From NCBI GenBank assembly GCA_016297645.1, contig JAEDGF010000006.1, positions 1 to 40,697 on the forward strand: a DNA stretch of 40,697 bases. Reading direction: 5' to 3'. The notes below the pieces were generated by a model. It searched no databases. It had not been told where the DNA came from and saw only the letters and a program-made list of their open reading frames with translations. The position numbers were made by a program, and so were the translations under genes. Source of the stretch: Clostridiaceae bacterium. GTDB taxonomy: Bacteria > Bacillota > Clostridia > Oscillospirales > Acutalibacteraceae. Position 1 is the stretch's first letter, and each line of letters begins with the position of its first letter. Positions 39,507 to 40,697 of this stretch are shown one piece after another.

Positions 39507-40374
39507 CCTTATAACCGTTCTTATCGCTATCGTTGCTTTGGCAGCCGCCGCGATAGGTTATTTCAAAAATGAGTCCTCCGTCGCGTTTGACCCGACTGCG
39601 GACGGCGTAATGAGAGTCGCTTTTCTCGATGTCGGTCAGGGCGACTGCGAGCTTATCGAATGCGACGGTGCGACAGTTCTGATAGACGGCGGAGAGGCGG
39701 TCAACGCCGGATATGTCCTCGGTTATCTGAAATCACGGGGCATTCAGAAGCTCGACTGCTACATAGTGTCGCATCCGCATTCCGACCACATGGGTGCTGC
39801 GGCAGAGATAATCAACGGAATAAAAATCGACAAATTCATTACCACCGATTTCAGCGAACTCAATATGCCCACCTCAAAGGTGTACGAGAATATGCTCGAC
39901 AGCCTTGAAAACCAACCGGAATGCGAGGTTATAACCGTTAAGGCAGGCGATGTCCTTGAAATAGGCAAGCTGACACTGAATATTCTTGCTCCGTTTGAAG
40001 AAACCTCGGACTACAACAATATGTCCGTCGTTGTGCGTGCCGATTACGGCAAGACACGATTCCTGTTTACCGGTGACGCGGAGAAGGAAGTCGAAAAGCA
40101 GATGCTTGAAAACGGCAGCGACCTTAAAGCCGATGTTCTCAAAGTCGGTCATCACGGCAGCAAGACATCAACGGGAGCGGATTTCCTCAAAGCCGTGTCA
40201 CCGAAATACGCCGTTATAAGCTGCGGTGCCGGAAATTCGTACGGGCATCCGCACAAAGAAACCACCGAACTGCTAAAACGCTGCGGAATCGAATATTTCC
40301 GGACGGATGAACAGGGTACGATAGTTATCTATTCCGACTCGCAGACGGTGTCGGCAGAAAAGGAAGCCGCGTAA
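39457..40374 (+). CDS. ComEC-like metallo-beta-lactamase hydrolase, membrane-anchored
   Basis: The product has 305 residues. A short basic N-terminus is followed by one membrane helix (16-36), then a metallo-beta-lactamase domain: RVAFLDVGQGDCELIE, VLIDGGE, SHPHSDHMG (metal ligands, 105-113), TGDAEKEVE and KVGHHGSKTST. The domain matches the C-terminal extracellular part of ComEC/Rec2, here as a separate exported protein, perhaps a nuclease or phosphodiesterase. The frame is open to 39355, but the ATG at 39457 has AAAGGGA upstream and a better N-terminus, giving a 50-base overlap with the radical SAM gene. The DUF3006 gene follows by 24 bases, a pairing often seen for this type. Confidence 0.88.
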   Translation: MAKTRAQKVKAKRRLSNLITVLIAIVALAAAAIGYFKNESSVAFDPTADGVMRVAFLDVGQGDCELIECDGATVLIDGGEAVNAGYVLGYLKSRGIQKLDCYIVSHPHSDHMGAAAEIINGIKIDKFITTDFSELNMPTSKVYENMLDSLENQPECEVITVKAGDVLEIGKLTLNILAPFEETSDYNNMSVVVRADYGKTRFLFTGDAEKEVEKQMLENGSDLKADVLKVGHHGSKTSTGADFLKAVSPKYAVISCGAGNSYGHPHKETTELLKRCGIEYFRTDEQGTIVIYSDSQTVSAEKEAA

Positions 40375-40398
40375 AAATATGAAAACGGAGAGAAGAAA

Positions 40399-40626
40399 AT
40401 GCTATACTATATAGACCGGATCGAAGGCGATTCAGCCGTAATGGATAACGACTCCGGCGAGCGTACGGTCGTTTCGCTTAGTCTGCTGCCGGAGGGCATA
40501 CGCGACGGCAGTGTCGTCAGAAAAATGCCGGACGGGACATTTGCCGCCGATATGAAGGCCGAAGCCGAACGAAGGAAAGCAATGACGGAGCGTTTCAATC
40601 GCCTTAAAAATCGGAATAAAAAGTAA
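40399..40626 (+). CDS. DUF3006 family small protein
   Basis: The 75-residue protein matches DUF3006: YYIDRIEGDSAVM, then SLLPEGIRDGSVVRKMPDGTFAADMKAEAERRKAMTERFNRL. Members are commonly encoded right after ComEC-like beta-lactamase-fold proteins, as here. The N-terminal part is a small beta barrel and the C-terminus a charged helix. GGAGAG lies upstream of the ATG. Function unknown. The operon ends at the terminator 40636-40690. Confidence 0.88.
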   Translation: MLYYIDRIEGDSAVMDNDSGERTVVSLSLLPEGIRDGSVVRKMPDGTFAADMKAEAERRKAMTERFNRLKNRNKK

Positions 40627-40635
40627 ACAAAAACT

Positions 40636-40691
40636 AAAACACACTTCAATTTCTGCGTCGGGAGGCAGGCAAAGAAGTGTGTTTTTTATAA
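40636..40691 (+). terminator. Terminator of the ftsK-DUF3006 operon
   Basis: AAAACACACTTC (40636-40647) pairs over 12 bases with GAAGTGTGTTTT (40674-40685), followed by TTATAAATTTT. Confidence 0.92.
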
Positions 40692-40697
40692 ATTTTG

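Overview
The window looks like chromosomal DNA from an uncultured, anaerobic, endospore-lineage Firmicute of the class Clostridia, probably a gut Oscillospirales/Ruminococcaceae-type organism. This rests on gene families and signals, not on a database search: the tightly packed pyrH-frr-uppS-cdsA-dxr block, a PyrR-controlled attenuator, Rex, SpoIIIE/FtsK with a TepA-type ClpP paralogue, DUF1292 and DUF3006 proteins, strong GGAGG ribosome binding sites, and many near-perfect TTGACA-17-TATAAT promoters. Base composition is mixed (roughly half GC). No insertion sequence, phage gene, integrase or CRISPR array was seen.

Layout. (1) 1-4227, minus strand: pyrH, frr, uppS, cdsA, dxr, linking nucleotide supply, ribosome recycling, lipid and isoprenoid precursor synthesis. 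A divergent promoter pair separates it from a NahK-like sugar kinase (plus, 4308-5435). (2) 5511-9545, minus: a cysteine-rich clostridial protein, an NhaC-type Na+/H+ antiporter with an extracytoplasmic N-terminal extension, and a membrane protein fused to a flavodoxin-like domain. (3) 9807-14503, minus: two exported metallophosphoesterases, a GH36-type alpha-galactosidase and a sugar isomerase/epimerase-like TIM barrel. (4) 14872-17095: a GtrA-like membrane protein divergent from an intracellular GH33 sialidase. (5) 17389-17779: tRNA-Arg(TCT) and tRNA-Gly(TCC), each with its own consensus promoter. (6) 18129-22287: a lipoprotein phosphoesterase coupled to an exported alpha/beta-hydrolase, divergent from a second sialidase-like protein whose leader carries a terminator hairpin. 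(7) 22288-26988: an orphan perfect promoter followed by an 18-bp terminator hairpin (candidate small RNA), a two-gene operon (a miniature, apparently inactive GH38 relative plus a 599-aa helical-barrel protein) behind a heavily structured 300-nt leader, a DUF1292 protein and a LacX-type aldose epimerase. (8) 27147-29319, minus: pyrR-uraA under PyrR attenuation. (9) 29383-33895, minus: aconitase, isocitrate dehydrogenase, Rex, and an unknown protein in one operon. (10) 33996-40626, plus: tepA, ftsK/spoIIIE, a YgiQ radical SAM protein, a ComEC-like metallo-beta-lactamase hydrolase and a DUF3006 protein, ending in a terminator.

The centre (about 9.8-27 kb) reads as an accessory glycan-processing region: two sialidase-fold proteins, an alpha-galactosidase, a GH38 relative, an epimerase, an isomerase-like barrel and three phosphoesterases, with the NahK-like kinase nearby. 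The flanks are core housekeeping. The most unusual items are the orphan RNA at 22468-22624, the structured leader at 25500-25700, the GH38-like remnant fused into an operon with the 599-aa family, and the missing standard start codon of the DUF1292 gene.
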